Positions 1 through 5,844 of a stretch of DNA of 5,844 nt are shown in pieces. Made by a program: the position numbers and the translations under genes. Source of the stretch: Saprospiraceae bacterium (GTDB taxonomy: Bacteria; Bacteroidota; Bacteroidia; Chitinophagales; Saprospiraceae); assembly GCA_013361075.1 (NCBI GenBank), contig JABWAJ010000381.1, forward strand, positions 1-5,844. Reading direction: 5' to 3'. Numbering within the stretch: position 1 is the stretch's first letter; the number at the start of each line of letters is the position of its first letter. The notes below the pieces were generated by a model that was given only the letters and a program-made list of their open reading frames with translations, was not told where the DNA came from and ran no database searches.

Positions 1-834
1 CTGGCCCTTAGGGTAGGCGTTACGCATTTCCCCGCTTTTTTATTCTCGGCAGTCCGGCAAACCATTGCTGGTATTTTGCTGGTAGGAATTGCCTTGATTT
101 GGGGCAAGGAGCGCTTGTCTTTTGAAAAAGGAGCCATGCGGTATGTTGTCCCGGGGATTTTGATGATATCGCTGGGAAACGGACTGGTCGGCTGGGCCCA
201 GCAGTACATTCCAAGCGGCCTGGCTGCTCTGATTTGTTCCATCATGCCGGTTTGGGTGGTGATCATCAACCTGTCGGCTTCGAGGGATGACCGGCCCAAC
301 TGGCAAATTGCCCTTGGATTAGCCCTGGGTTGTGCCGGAATGGTCGTAGTTTTCCGGGAAAACGTAGCAGATCTTGCCAATTGGGATTATGTGTTTGGCA
401 TTGTTCTTACTTTTGTGGCCACACTGAGCTGGGCTTTGGGCAGCATCTATGCCAAGCAAAAGCCAGGAAACAGCGGCCTGTTGGCCAACGCCGGGCTTCA
501 GTTATTTTTTGGCGGATTGGGGTTATTCGGCTTCAGCTGGGCTTTTGATGATTTCAACAAATGGCATGGCCTGGTGGATGAAGGTGTCTGGGCGCTGGCT
601 TATCTGGTCATTTTTGGGTCCATTGGCGCGTTCGCTGCATTTTCTTACGCGTTGTCGAAATTACCGGTTGGCCTCGTGTCCATTTATGCTTATATCAACC
701 CATTGGTAGCTGTTTTTTTAGGCTGGCTGATTTTAAGTGAAAAATTTAATCCGGCTGTTTTGGTAGCCCTGGTGCTCACCGTTGGTGGCGTTTTTGTAGT
801 GAATAAAGGCTACAGGGCGATGCGTTACCCGTAA
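1..834 (+). CDS. EamA/DMT-family transporter, 5'-truncated by the window edge
   Basis: This is an inner-membrane permease of the drug/metabolite transporter superfamily (EamA type, YedA/RhaT-like). Members export amino acids, metabolites or drugs; the substrate cannot be read from the sequence. The frame is open from base 1 and gives 277 visible residues ending in TAA. Family members are about 290-310 residues, so only some 20-30 N-terminal residues are missing. The first visible residues (LALRVGVTHFPAFLFSAVRQ) fit the end of TM1 and the start of TM2 of the first EamA repeat. The hydrophobic segments are consistent with about nine remaining helices. The second repeat begins near visible residue 130 (YVFGIVLTFVATLSWALGSI) and ends with the typical segment SIYAYINPLVAVFLGWLILS followed by a short basic tail. 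A TTG at 76 is an internal codon, not a start. The next gene begins about 100 bp downstream with its own candidate promoter, so co-transcription is doubtful. Family assignment is firm; substrate is unknown. Confidence 0.9.
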   Translation: MALRVGVTHFPAFLFSAVRQTIAGILLVGIALIWGKERLSFEKGAMRYVVPGILMISLGNGLVGWAQQYIPSGLAALICSIMPVWVVIINLSASRDDRPNWQIALGLALGCAGMVVVFRENVADLANWDYVFGIVLTFVATLSWALGSIYAKQKPGNSGLLANAGLQLFFGGLGLFGFSWAFDDFNKWHGLVDEGVWALAYLVIFGSIGAFAAFSYALSKLPVGLVSIYAYINPLVAVFLGWLILSEKFNPAVLVALVLTVGGVFVVNKGYRAMRYP

Positions 835-848
835 TGGAGGAGAGATTC

Positions 849-875
849 TTGTTTGGAAATTTGATAATAAGTTTG
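849..875 (+). promoter_or_regulatory. Candidate Bacteroidota-type promoter for ilvE
   Basis: TAAGTTTG at 868-875 matches the Bacteroidota -7 consensus TAnnTTTG exactly. A TTG lies at 849-851, 16 bases upstream, where a -33 element (TTG/TTTG) is expected. The spacing is slightly shorter than the usual 17-21. Transcription would start near 880-883, giving a leader of about 55 nt before the ATG at 936. The match and the gap are seen directly; promoter function is inferred. Confidence 0.45.
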
Positions 876-935
876 TATTTTACTCGTCACACCCGGTGAT
901 GATTTTCCTTAACCAACACTCAAAAATTGATACTT

Positions 936-2003
936 ATGATTGTTACCAGCAACATCCAAATTCAAAAAACAACCCGATCGCGTGTTCACGAAGTTGATTT
1001 TTCTAAACTTGAATTTGGAAAACTATCTACGGATCATATGTTCATTGCCGAATACCGGAATGGGGAATGGCAGGATGCACGTATTGTTCCGTTCAGCAAC
1101 TTATCCCTCAGCCCTTTTGCACTTGGATTGCACTATGGCCAAACCATTTTTGAAGGCATGAAGGCGTTCCGGATGGCCGATGGTCAAATTTCGATTTTTC
1201 GACCGGAAAAAAACTTCGAGCGGTTTAATCTTTCTGCCCGCCGCATGTGTATGGCAGAGGTACCCAAAGATTTATTTATAGATGCCCTCCATCAGTTTGT
1301 CGCTCTCGAACACGAATGGGTTCCCAAAGCTGAAGGCTCTTCCTTATACCTGCGCCCCTTTATGTTCGCTACAGAAGCGCGTCTTGGGGTGAAAGCGGCC
1401 GACGAATACTATTTTATGATTGTTGCTTCTCCGGTAGGCCCTTACTACAGCCAGCCCGTGAAAGTAAAAGTAGAAACAGAGTATGTGCGGGCAGCCGAGG
1501 GCGGAACCGGACATGCCAAGTGCGGCGGCAACTATGGTGCCTCTTTGTATCCGGCCATGCTGGCCAAAAAGGCGGGATTCGATCAGGTACTTTGGACGGA
1601 TGCCAAAACCCATACTCATATTGAAGAATCAGGCACCATGAACGTCATGTTCAGATTTGGCGACGTAGTGGTAACGCCAACCCTTTCTTCTTCGATCCTG
1701 GATGGGGTCACACGCGACAGCATCCTCACCCTGGCGGAAGATATGGGCTTCGGAGTCGAAGAACGCGATGTTACAGTTGCAGAACTGGAACAGCGTTTGC
1801 AAAACGGTTCGTGCAAAGAAGCCTTCGGTGCCGGCACAGCTGCGGTTATTGCACCCATTGAATCTATCAATATTCAGGGGGAATCATATCGCCTGAATAT
1901 CCAGCCTGACGCCCTGATGTTCCAGCTTAAAAAACGCCTGAATGACATTCGTCTTGGCTATACAGAAGATGTTTATGGATGGAATTACATCGTTCAACCA
2001 TAA
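936..2003 (+). CDS. ilvE: Branched-chain amino acid aminotransferase (type II, class IV PLP enzyme)
   Basis: This cytosolic PLP enzyme interconverts leucine, isoleucine and valine with their 2-oxo acids, using 2-oxoglutarate/glutamate as partner. It is the last step of branched-chain amino acid synthesis and the first of breakdown. The protein is 355 residues, as usual for the eukaryotic-like type II family (about 350-360), longer than E. coli IlvE (about 309). Landmarks are the N-terminal LHYGQTIFEGMKAFR; the Schiff-base lysine K195 in GHAKCGGNYGAS; the cofactor-binding glutamate E231 in EESGTMN; DGVTRDSIL, which fits the PLP-phosphate region; and FGAGTAAVIAPI near the C-terminus. I chose the ATG at 936 over an in-frame TTG at 927. 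Neither has a clear Shine-Dalgarno, which is common in Bacteroidota. A DUF4442-type gene follows after 39 bp and may be co-transcribed. No leader peptide or riboswitch is apparent upstream. No key residue is missing. Confidence 0.96.
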   Translation: MIVTSNIQIQKTTRSRVHEVDFSKLEFGKLSTDHMFIAEYRNGEWQDARIVPFSNLSLSPFALGLHYGQTIFEGMKAFRMADGQISIFRPEKNFERFNLSARRMCMAEVPKDLFIDALHQFVALEHEWVPKAEGSSLYLRPFMFATEARLGVKAADEYYFMIVASPVGPYYSQPVKVKVETEYVRAAEGGTGHAKCGGNYGASLYPAMLAKKAGFDQVLWTDAKTHTHIEESGTMNVMFRFGDVVVTPTLSSSILDGVTRDSILTLAEDMGFGVEERDVTVAELEQRLQNGSCKEAFGAGTAAVIAPIESINIQGESYRLNIQPDALMFQLKKRLNDIRLGYTEDVYGWNYIVQP

Positions 2004-2033
2004 TTTCCGTTATTGCATACTTTTCGGAAAATA

Positions 2034-2038
2034 AAGGT
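2034..2038 (+). promoter_or_regulatory. Ribosome binding site deciding the DUF4442 start
   Basis: AAAGG lies just upstream of the ATG at 2043. It is a modest purine-rich Shine-Dalgarno-like site, stronger than anything in front of the other genes here. It supports ATG 2043 rather than the upstream in-frame TTG at 2013. Confidence 0.4.
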
Positions 2039-2042
2039 TGAT

Positions 2043-2546
2043 ATGGAAAATAATTCATCAATCGCTGCGCGCAACAATCATCTGCGCAATCTGAATACGC
2101 CCTGGAAGATGTGGTGCTGGTTTCTGGTCAAACTGCCCAGCCTTGTCTTCTGGGGCGTACGCATTCAACGGGTAACGCCGCAACAAGGCATCACCACCAT
2201 TCCGGCAGGCTGGAGGACACAAAACCCCTTCAGGTCCGTCTATTTTGCCGCACAATGCGGCGCGGCAGAGCTGTCAACTGGTACTTTGGCTATGTTGGCC
2301 ATTCAAAGTCAGCCGGTTGCCGTATCCATGCTCGTAACCCAAATTCAAACTGATTTTGTAAAAAAAGCGGTGTCCCGCATTACGTTCACCTGTGAAGACG
2401 GCGAGGCAATTGCCAATGCTGTACAAACAGCAGTAGAAAGCGGTGAAGCGCAGGTTTATACTGCAACTTCAACAGGCAGGCAAGCAGGAGGAGAGGTGGT
2501 CTCCGTAGTGAAAATAACCTGGTCGTTTAAAGTGAAGTCGCGATAG
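2043..2546 (+). CDS. DUF4442 / hotdog-fold thioesterase-like protein
   Basis: This is a 167-residue cytosolic protein resembling the DUF4442 family, which belongs to the hotdog-fold superfamily with PaaI-type acyl-CoA thioesterases. No substrate can be named. After a basic N-terminal segment (LVKLPSLVFWGVRIQRV, about residues 28-44) comes NPFRSVYFAAQCGAAELSTG (61-80), which fits the central hotdog helix, then a predicted strand region PVAVSMLVTQIQTDFVKKA and a C-terminal strand ending KITWSFKVKS. The classical HGG-type motif of catalytic PaaI thioesterases is not visible, so enzymatic activity is uncertain. The start is set at ATG 2043 because AAAGG lies about 5 bases upstream; the frame extends to a TTG at 2013, but that has no ribosome binding site. 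It lies 39 bp after ilvE on the same strand, suggesting one transcript. Its stop lies inside the convergent trpC gene (20-bp overlap). Family assignment is from recalled motifs and is likely but not certain. Confidence 0.75.
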   Translation: MENNSSIAARNNHLRNLNTPWKMWCWFLVKLPSLVFWGVRIQRVTPQQGITTIPAGWRTQNPFRSVYFAAQCGAAELSTGTLAMLAIQSQPVAVSMLVTQIQTDFVKKAVSRITFTCEDGEAIANAVQTAVESGEAQVYTATSTGRQAGGEVVSVVKITWSFKVKSR

Positions 2547-3351
2547 CGCCGTTTCTAAGGGCATCCAATTGCCGCAGCTGCTCAATGAACTCTTTGCATT
2601 TTTCGGCAGGAGTACTGGTTTTCATAAAAAATTCTCCTATCAAAAAGCCCTGAAAACCAATGTTTTTTAAAGCAAAAACCAGTTCAGGGTCGTCTATCCC
2701 GCTTTCAGAAATGCAGATACTTTCTTTGGGCATTTTTTCAAATAACTGAAAAGAAGTCTGAACAGATACTTCAAAATTCTTCAAATTGCGGTTGTTTACC
2801 CCAACAGCATCTACCCACGGATTCCACCAGTCTAACTCTTCCTGGTTGTGAACTTCCATCAGCACATCAAGTCCCAGTTGTTTTGCACATTCGGCTAATG
2901 ACCTCAGCTGCGTTTTTTCAAGGTTGGCAGCAATGAGCAGGATTGCGTCGGCCCCAATGGCTCTGGCTTCCACCAACTGGTATTCGTCAATGATGAAATC
3001 TTTGCGCAGAATAGGAATATTCGTGGCTGCCCGCGCTGTGGAGAGGTCGTCGCTGCTGCCTCCGAAAAACTGCGTATCCGTCAACACCGAAAGCGCAGTT
3101 GCACCCGCCACTTCGTACCCCCGGGTGATTTCGAGGGCATTGGCACCGGCAAAAATATCCCCCTTTGAAGGAGAACGGCGTTTGAATTCTGCAATGACAC
3201 CTGAAGCATTTTCCCGGAGTAAAGCGGTGCGCAGGGAGCGGCGACTGGCGGCAAACAACGGCCGGGATTCCAGTTCCTGCACAGTGCAGACGGCTTTTCG
3301 CGTGGCAACTTCGCGGTGTTTTTCGGCAATGATGGTGTCTAAAATATTCAT
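2527..3351 (-). CDS. trpC: Indole-3-glycerol-phosphate synthase
   Basis: This cytosolic TIM-barrel enzyme closes 1-(2-carboxyphenylamino)-1-deoxyribulose 5-phosphate to indole-3-glycerol phosphate, the fourth step of tryptophan synthesis. The protein is 274 residues, normal for a stand-alone enzyme (about 255-275), and is not fused to TrpF. All expected active-site motifs are present: E55 and K57 in AEFKRRSPSKGDI; LSVLTDTQFFGGS (88-99); catalytic K117 in ILRKDF; E166 in VLMEVH; N187 in GVNNRNLKNFEV; E216 in ISESGI; and the phosphate-binding loop GFLIGEFFM near 235-243. The start is ATG at 3351, beginning MNILDTIIAEKHREV as in homologues. The frame stays open upstream to 3465, but those 38 residues do not resemble the family. 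No clear Shine-Dalgarno is seen. It is not flanked by other trp genes: upstream is a divergent protease, downstream a convergent DUF4442-type gene. It is therefore probably monocistronic in this genome. Confidence 0.97.
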   Translation of the reverse strand: MNILDTIIAEKHREVATRKAVCTVQELESRPLFAASRRSLRTALLRENASGVIAEFKRRSPSKGDIFAGANALEITRGYEVAGATALSVLTDTQFFGGSSDDLSTARAATNIPILRKDFIIDEYQLVEARAIGADAILLIAANLEKTQLRSLAECAKQLGLDVLMEVHNQEELDWWNPWVDAVGVNNRNLKNFEVSVQTSFQLFEKMPKESICISESGIDDPELVFALKNIGFQGFLIGEFFMKTSTPAEKCKEFIEQLRQLDALRNGAIATSL

Positions 3352-3508
3352 GATTAAGCTGTTGCAAAATAAAGCAAAAACGGGAGAGCCCGGAAAAACT
3401 GCAAGGTACACAGGCTTTGAAACATAATGAATATCGCTTTCCTGTTTTGTAAGCGGGCCTGCCATTCAGGATAGGCGAATTTAAAAATGGAACAAATCCC
3501 GTTTTTTT

Positions 3509-3520
3509 CAATCGCGATTG
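3509..3520. promoter_or_regulatory. Perfect 12-bp palindrome in the trpC/protease divergent intergenic region
   Basis: CAATCGCGATTG reads identically on both strands and lies 42 bp before the protease ATG and about 158 bp before the trpC ATG. It is preceded by a run of seven T. Its last three bases (TTG, 3518-3520) coincide with the possible -33 element of the protease promoter, so it could be a repressor site. With no loop it is not a convincing terminator. The rest of the 211-bp intergenic stretch (3352-3562) shows no gene or RNA that I recognise. Palindromy is seen; operator function is inference. Confidence 0.3.
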
Positions 3521-3544
3521 TTTTCAATATCGTATGTAGGTTTA
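3518..3544 (+). promoter_or_regulatory. Weak candidate promoter for the metalloprotease gene
   Basis: TAGGTTTA at 3537-3544 matches the Bacteroidota -7 element TAnnTTTG in all but the last base. TTG at 3518-3520 lies 16 bases upstream, the same spacing as the candidate before ilvE. Transcription would start near 3550, leaving a leader of only about 12 nt and no Shine-Dalgarno. The position is plausible, but the match is imperfect. Confidence 0.25.
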
Positions 3545-3562
3545 ATCAATTGGTCTTGCTCT

Positions 3563-5844
3563 ATGAAATGGATAACTACTTTCTTCTTGTTCTTTATTGC
3601 CAGCCAGGTTTTCGTTGTTGCCCAGAACGAGGCTACTGCTTCAATCTGGGCTGATATTTCACCCGCAGAAATTCCTCTTTCGGGAGAACAACAAATCAAG
3701 CCCGATGTTTACCGCACCGTTCGGGCAGATGTTGTCGCTTTAAGGACCTTGCTTTTTTCGGCACCTGATGAATATGCCGGCCCTCTTACCCGGAGGACGG
3801 TTGTCTTAAGGGTGCCCAATCCGGATGGTGGCTTTCATAAGTTTCGCATCACCCGGTACCAAATGATGGAGCCCGCTCTGGCTGCACAATACCCGGGAAT
3901 CGGAACCTGGTACGGAATCAGTGAGGATAAAATCCCGGCAACCATTCGTCTGGATTGGACAGAACGTGGTTTCCATGCCCTGGTTCATCATTCCGGGGAG
4001 AGCTATTTTATCGACCCTTTTTGCATTGGAAATACAACAGACTACCTCGTTTACTTCAAGAAGGATTACCCCCAACCGGTTGATCCGTTTATCTGTCACA
4101 CCAGCGAACGGGTAAAAGAAAACCTGCAACCGGAGCTTACGGAAGAAGCCAAAGCAGGTGACTGTATTTTCCGGTCTTATCGCCTGGCGCTTGCCACTAC
4201 CGGCGAGTATTCCAATTTTCATGGTGCCGAAGATGCTTCAGAATCGGGCCTGGTACTTTCTGCTGTAACGACAGCCATCAACCGGGTGAATGAAGTGTTT
4301 GAACGCGATCTTGCCATACGTTTGGTACTCATAGCCGGAACCACCTCTGTATTTTATTATGATCCAATGACCGATCCCTACACCAATGATGACGGGAATG
4401 CCATGTTGCCGCAGAACCAGACCAATATTAATATGGTAATCGGTACAGCCAATTACGACATTGGGCATGTGTTCAGTACCGGCGGAGGTGGAGTTGCTAC
4501 GTTGAACAGCCCCTGCACAGGCAACAAAGCCAAGGGAGTAACCGGTTTGCCGTTGCCCACTGGCGATCCTTTTTACATTGACTATGTTGCTCATGAGATG
4601 GGGCACCAGTTTGGTGCCCGCCATACATTCAACAATTCCTGTGGCGGTGCAAGGAGCATCAACACGGCCATGGAACCAGGCAGTGGTTCTACCATTATGG
4701 CCTACGCAGGAATTATGGAAAATAATGTGCAAAATAATAGCGATGATTATTTTACATATAGAAGTATTTTACAAATTCAAAACAATTTAGCAAACAAAGC
4801 GTGTGCAAACAACACTCCATTAAGCAATCCTGTTTTAACCATAACTTCTGGTGGAAACTGGACTATTCCAAATGGAACTGCTTTTATTCTAACAGGAACA
4901 AATCCAACCAATAACCCGGGAGCAACGTTTACTTGGGAACAAAATAATACTGCAACAAATCAAGTTACAGGGGCAAACAGTATTTGTTATCCTACTAAAC
5001 CAGCAGGACCAAACTTTAGATCTTTACCTCCGGTAAGCACTCCAGTGCGTTATATGCCGGCACTTAGTTCGGTATTAAATAACAATTTAACTACAACATG
5101 GGAATCTGTTTTAACTATTCAACGAACAATGGCCTTTACGTTAACCGCAAGAGACAATGTTGCCAATAATGGTCAAACAAGTACAGTATCGGCTAGTATC
5201 ACTACTAGTGGTAGTATTGGTCCATTTTCTGTTACTTCACAAAATACGAGTGGTATTTCTTGGGAACAAGGCTCTACACAAACTATTACCTGGAATGTTA
5301 ACGGCACAACTGGTTTAACAGGATCAAACAATGTAGATATTTTATTGTCAACAGACGGCGGTCAAACGTTTGCTACTGTTTTAGCATCTGGAACTCCTAA
5401 TGATGGTTCGCATACAATTACGGTGCCTAATGTAGCTGCACCATTTTGTAGAATTATGATAAAACCAACGGGCAACATTTATTATGCTTTAAACACCACG
5501 CCTTTTTCAATTGGTTATACAGTAACTACTACATGTAATACTTATAACTATACTACTCCTTTTGCAATTCCTGATAACGGATCAACTTTTACAACCGCTT
5601 CACTTAACATACCAACTAATGTTACGATTAGTGATGTAAACATTGGTGTAAATGTAACACACTCTTATTTAGGAGATTTATTAATTGCTGTGTTAGGACC
5701 TGGAAACAATCAAGTTAATTTGTTTGAAAGACAATGTGCAGAAAACCAAAATTTAAATGTTGTGTTTGATGGTAGTGGCACCACTCTTGCTTGTGCTTCA
5801 CCAACTGTTGGAACTTTTCAACCGGCTCAAACTCTAAATGTTTT
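3563..5844 (+). CDS. Secreted reprolysin-like zinc metalloprotease with Ig-like and P-domain regions, 3'-truncated
   Basis: This is an exported metzincin-type (M12B reprolysin-like) protease; 760 codons are visible and the frame runs off the window. Residues 1-21 form a signal peptide (MKWITTFFLFFIASQVFVVAQ). Residues 22 to about 200 look like the propeptide region of Bacteroidota homologues. The catalytic domain starts near 201 (CIFRSYRLALATTGEYS) and carries HEMGHQFGARH at 344-354 (zinc ligands H344, H348, H354; catalytic E345), with the Met-turn IMAYAG at M379. Then come a linker/Ig-like region with the family signature TWEQ, a second Ig-like region near 553-655 (GPFSVTS, LSTDGGQTF), and from about 658 a proprotein-convertase P-domain (NIGVNVTHSYLGDLLIAVLG). 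Homologues end in a type IX secretion sorting domain; that part is outside the window. The start is the first ATG; no Shine-Dalgarno is seen. Oddities: base composition and codon use change sharply near 4700-4725, and the Cys that I recall following YAGI in relatives is Met385 here. Substrate is unknown. Confidence 0.9.
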   Translation, partial: MKWITTFFLFFIASQVFVVAQNEATASIWADISPAEIPLSGEQQIKPDVYRTVRADVVALRTLLFSAPDEYAGPLTRRTVVLRVPNPDGGFHKFRITRYQMMEPALAAQYPGIGTWYGISEDKIPATIRLDWTERGFHALVHHSGESYFIDPFCIGNTTDYLVYFKKDYPQPVDPFICHTSERVKENLQPELTEEAKAGDCIFRSYRLALATTGEYSNFHGAEDASESGLVLSAVTTAINRVNEVFERDLAIRLVLIAGTTSVFYYDPMTDPYTNDDGNAMLPQNQTNINMVIGTANYDIGHVFSTGGGGVATLNSPCTGNKAKGVTGLPLPTGDPFYIDYVAHEMGHQFGARHTFNNSCGGARSINTAMEPGSGSTIMAYAGIMENNVQNNSDDYFTYRSILQIQNNLANKACANNTPLSNPVLTITSGGNWTIPNGTAFILTGTNPTNNPGATFTWEQNNTATNQVTGANSICYPTKPAGPNFRSLPPVSTPVRYMPALSSVLNNNLTTTWESVLTIQRTMAFTLTARDNVANNGQTSTVSASITTSGSIGPFSVTSQNTSGISWEQGSTQTITWNVNGTTGLTGSNNVDILLSTDGGQTFATVLASGTPNDGSHTITVPNVAAPFCRIMIKPTGNIYYALNTTPFSIGYTVTTTCNTYNYTTPFAIPDNGSTFTTASLNIPTNVTISDVNIGVNVTHSYLGDLLIAVLGPGNNQVNLFERQCAENQNLNVVFDGSGTTLACASPTVGTFQPAQTLNV
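4694..4740. other. Abrupt composition and codon-usage junction inside the protease gene
   Basis: Upstream lines of the gene (for example 4201-4260 and 4561-4620) are 50% GC. Immediately downstream, 4741-4800 is about 23% GC, and later stretches are about 33-40%. Synonymous choice changes too. None of about 18 Arg codons before the junction is AGA, whereas five of seven after it are. TTA is used for Leu only twice before but about 18 times after. The heptamer ATTATGG occurs at 4694-4700 and again at 4712-4718, in the same codon phase, at the junction. The change is seen directly; whether it reflects recombination or an assembly artefact is not decided here. Confidence 0.8.

Noticed and set aside
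2004..2030. Inverted repeat TTTCCG...CGGAAA after the ilvE stop as a terminator
   Set aside because: The stem is only 6 bp with a 15-nt loop and no following T-run; it more likely arises by chance in a short intergenic spacer.
3369..3390. A -7-like TATTTTG on the minus strand upstream of trpC
   Set aside because: It is one base short of TAnnTTTG and has no TTG at suitable distance; the nearest is about 30 bases away.
2924..3427. A 167-codon open frame on the + strand opposite trpC
   Set aside because: It is antisense to a complete trpC with all active-site motifs; its translation is Ser/Ala/Arg-rich and resembles no family.
3352..3465. A 38-residue N-terminal extension of TrpC
   Set aside because: The frame is open, but homologues start at MNILDTI-like sequence, and the extension has no ribosome binding site or family similarity.
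3450..3475. Small hairpin CCTG-CCATT-CAGG in the divergent region
   Set aside because: A 4-bp stem is too short to support as a regulatory element.
3806..4732. Two minus-strand open frames (3806-4222 and 4238-4732)
   Set aside because: Both lie opposite the catalytic half of the protease, whose HEMGHQFGARH and Met-turn show the + strand is the coding one.
1..5844. CRISPR arrays, tRNA/rRNA genes, insertion sequences, phage or toxin-antitoxin modules
   Set aside because: No regularly spaced repeats, cloverleaf-like sequence, transposase motif or small paired genes were seen on either strand; nearly all sequence is accounted for by five genes.

Overview
The window looks like ordinary chromosomal DNA of a Bacteroidota bacterium. 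The signs are a eukaryotic-type (type II) branched-chain aminotransferase, a small DUF4442/hotdog-like protein next to it, a large secreted reprolysin-like metalloprotease with a P-domain of the kind exported by Bacteroidota, very weak Shine-Dalgarno sequences, and one close match to the Bacteroidota sigma factor -7 element (TAnnTTTG). GC near 50% over the first 4.7 kb fits a Saprospirales/Chitinophagales-like lineage better than a typical AT-rich Flavobacterium. This placement is inference.

Layout from left to right: the 3' part of an EamA/DMT-family membrane transporter (+, 5' end outside the window); a 101-bp gap with a candidate promoter; a branched-chain amino acid aminotransferase, ilvE (+); 39 bp later, a DUF4442/hotdog-like gene (+), probably co-transcribed with ilvE; and convergent to it, with a 20-bp overlap of the 3' ends, indole-3-glycerol-phosphate synthase, trpC (-). 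A 211-bp divergent intergenic region follows, carrying a perfect 12-bp palindrome and a weak candidate promoter. Last is a large secreted zinc metalloprotease gene (+) that runs off the right edge.

The transporter, ilvE and trpC form a loose amino-acid-metabolism neighbourhood: a possible exporter, the last step of Leu/Ile/Val synthesis, and the fourth step of Trp synthesis. They do not form one operon. trpC stands alone rather than inside a trp operon. The protease is functionally unrelated.

The most striking feature is an abrupt change of base composition and synonymous codon use inside the protease gene, near position 4700-4725, directly after the Met-turn of the catalytic domain. GC falls from about 50% to about 35-40%, Arg codons change from CGN/AGG to mostly AGA, and Leu codons change to mostly TTA. 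The reading frame stays open and the expected domain order is kept. This is either a real intragenic recombination/domain replacement or a chimeric assembly join. I see no CRISPR array, tRNA, rRNA, insertion sequence or clearly novel defence system.
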